DNA from: Alkalihalobacterium sp048323755
GTDB taxonomy: Bacteria > Bacillota > Bacilli > Bacillales > Bacillaceae_F
Reading direction: 5' to 3'
Assembly (NCBI RefSeq): GCF_048323755.1
Contig: NZ_JBLWFS010000013.1
Location: forward strand, 1 to 64,000
DNA length: 64,000 bases
Shown here: piece after piece, positions 62,760 through 64,000 of the stretch
Layout: the number at the start of each line of letters is the position of its first letter
Position numbering within the stretch: the stretch's first letter is position 1
Position numbers and translations under genes: made by a program
Notes under the pieces: model-generated
The model's input: only the letters and a program-made list of their open reading frames with translations
What the model was told of the DNA's origin: nothing
The model's database searches: none

Positions 62760-63431
62760 TTATTGACTCTTTCTATATTCAAGAACGAGTGATTTCGGAG
62801 CGATTAAATCAGCTATTATAACAAAACGCTTTGGCGCGTGCCCAACAAAACCAAATGGATAGCAGGTAATGACCGTTAAGGTGGCTTTCGGTTTAGGCGC
62901 GATGGCAGTTCGGTTTTCTTTATCTACAATACGTATTTTTCTTACTAAATACGTAAATTTTCCTGCTTCTGTTTCAACGATCAATCGATCGCCTTTTTCT
63001 ATTTTTCCCAGATGCCGAAATACGGTATCGCGATGCCCAGATAAAACCGTATTATCATTTTCTCCTGGAAGTGCTGTCCGTTCGACATGTCCAATTCCTT
63101 GTTTAAGCTGTTCTTCTTTTGTGCCGTAAAAAATAGGTATCCTTTCTTCTAGTTTAGGAACGATGAAGTGACCGTAACGTTCTCCACGAACAAATCTAGT
63201 TTTTTCTGGTTTTGTTGGTTCAACAAAATTTATTATCTCTACATCTTCTTCGGCATCAGTACTAGATTGAGCGATTTCCGTTGTTTCAACAGGTATTTTT
63301 TCTATCGCAAAAAAACCTTTCATTAACCAAAAGACATTCCAACTCATGATACATAAACCTGTCAAGAATAGCAGAAGAATGATGAGTTTTAGGCCCATCA
63401 TTCTTTCTGAATTAAAAAATCTAAGAAGCAT
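62760..63431 (-). CDS. Class D sortase
   Basis: 223 residues. A single N-terminal membrane segment (about 14-36), then the sortase domain (about 85-215) with His in LSGHRD, catalytic Cys in TCYPFG and Arg in KRFVII. Size and motifs are those of class D sortases. It cleaves a sorting motif at the cell surface and joins the protein to the wall. Its start overlaps the end of the upstream gene by 11 bases, and that gene encodes a protein with a sorting-like signal, so the pair is a dedicated sortase and substrate. Confidence 0.9.
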   Translation of the reverse strand: MLLRFFNSERMMGLKLIILLLFLTGLCIMSWNVFWLMKGFFAIEKIPVETTEIAQSSTDAEEDVEIINFVEPTKPEKTRFVRGERYGHFIVPKLEERIPIFYGTKEEQLKQGIGHVERTALPGENDNTVLSGHRDTVFRHLGKIEKGDRLIVETEAGKFTYLVRKIRIVDKENRTAIAPKPKATLTVITCYPFGFVGHAPKRFVIIADLIAPKSLVLEYRKSQ

Positions 63432-64000
63432 GTCTTATCCCCTTACGACGGAGACGAACATATAACAGGGTAGCTAATAACGAAAGGATTAAACCAATTA
63501 ATATATTTGTAACGTATGGTGAAGCAGTTTCAGGCATCTTTTCTCCAAGCGGGTGTTCATGAGCTAAGTGCGGAAGTACCGGTAACATCTTTCCAATATC
63601 AGATAAGAACTGCGAGTCAAATATATTTTCATCAATCGATAAATCTAATAGCAAGTTTCCTTCATCATCGTAAAATTCGATAACGAGTATCTTTCCATCT
63701 AAGCTCTCCCTATCTAATAAGCTTAAAAGCGAAAAAGCCTCCCTTTGACCATTCCATTCTAGATAAAATGTTGCTGTCATCTTCAAAGTAGCCAACATAT
63801 CGGTAGATATAGAAGCAATTTCCTGTTTCTGTTGTTCTGTTAACTCTGTAACCATCGAAAAATCACCCATAGCTAACAGCCTCGCCTCTATAGTGCTCAT
63901 ATGCGCTTCGACAGTTTCTTCATCTAACTTACTTAAATGTAAAAAAAGCCGGTCTAGCTCATCGTCTGTTATTCCTAACTGTTCAAAAAAGCCTGTGACT
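63421..64000 (-). CDS. Processed acidic surface protein, 5' end outside window
   Basis: The reading frame is open to the window edge (upstream residues include FFEQLGITDDELDRLF), so the gene is partial at its N-terminus. Near the C-terminus is MPETASP, an LPxTA-like sortase motif, followed by a membrane helix (VTNILIGLILSLLATLLYV) and a basic tail. This fits the processed acidic surface protein family, a class D sortase substrate. Leu/Glu-rich helical units lie before it. The overlapping sortase supports the assignment. Confidence 0.75.
   Translation of the reverse strand, partial: VTGFFEQLGITDDELDRLFLHLSKLDEETVEAHMSTIEARLLAMGDFSMVTELTEQQKQEIASISTDMLATLKMTATFYLEWNGQREAFSLLSLLDRESLDGKILVIEFYDDEGNLLLDLSIDENIFDSQFLSDIGKMLPVLPHLAHEHPLGEKMPETASPYVTNILIGLILSLLATLLYVRLRRKGIRHAS

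Overview
The window looks like the chromosome of a low-GC, spore-former-type Bacillaceae, possibly an alkaliphilic or salt-tolerant lineage. The evidence is an AT-rich background, strong AGGAGG-type ribosome sites, frequent TTG/GTG starts, and Bacillus-type families (YrkE/F/H/I, KtrA, HemAT, ExoA, DUF3189, BH0509-like, processed acidic surface protein with class D sortase). No tRNA, rRNA, CRISPR array, transposase or phage gene was seen. All identifications are from reading the sequence; no database search was run.

Layout. 0-8 kb: a sulfur island, almost all on the minus strand. It holds YrkH (rhodanese plus persulfide-dioxygenase-like metallo-beta-lactamase), YrkF (TusA-rhodanese), YrkI (TusA), YrkE (DsrE2), three membrane-anchored rhodaneses (one without the catalytic Cys), and a SulP transporter with a beta-carbonic anhydrase inserted between them. 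Palindromes of the CsoR/CstR type (ATACC-N-GGTAT) precede yrkE, yrkF and yrkH. 8-16 kb: Ca2+/cation antiporter, nitroreductase, small membrane proteins, an SDR, a COG0523 zinc GTPase behind a Zur-like box, a GT2 glycosyltransferase and an NlpC/P60-LysM wall hydrolase. 17-25 kb: PAS histidine kinase, ExoA, KtrA, a His-rich lipoprotein and a UPF1-like helicase. 25-39 kb: mixed housekeeping and small stress-type genes, a frameshifted membrane-protein gene, CorC-like CBS protein, Zn-alcohol dehydrogenase, enoyl-CoA hydratase, cold-shock protein, and a YjiH-type membrane protein downstream of an arginase gene broken by one in-frame TAG.

39-49 kb: a DinG-like helicase followed by a signalling block on the minus strand: HemAT-type oxygen sensor, PAS-GGDEF-EAL protein, 5TM-GGDEF diguanylate cyclase, and a large PAS/GAF histidine kinase. 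49.5-56.7 kb: a two-gene unit with the BREX ATPase BrxC and the methyltransferase PglX, but no brxA, brxB, pglZ or brxL in the window. A MEDS-domain histidine kinase remnant with an internal deletion lies divergently beside it. 57-64 kb: MarR/MATE efflux pair, HAD phosphatase, DUF4145 zinc-ribbon protein, radical SAM/SPASM protein, and a class D sortase next to its probable acidic substrate, which runs off the window end.

The points most worth a second look are the isolated brxC-pglX pair, the bicarbonate module inside a persulfide-responsive island, the amber codon in arginase, a twice-occurring multi-hairpin element (16.8 and 41.6 kb), and several long nested hairpins in terminator positions.
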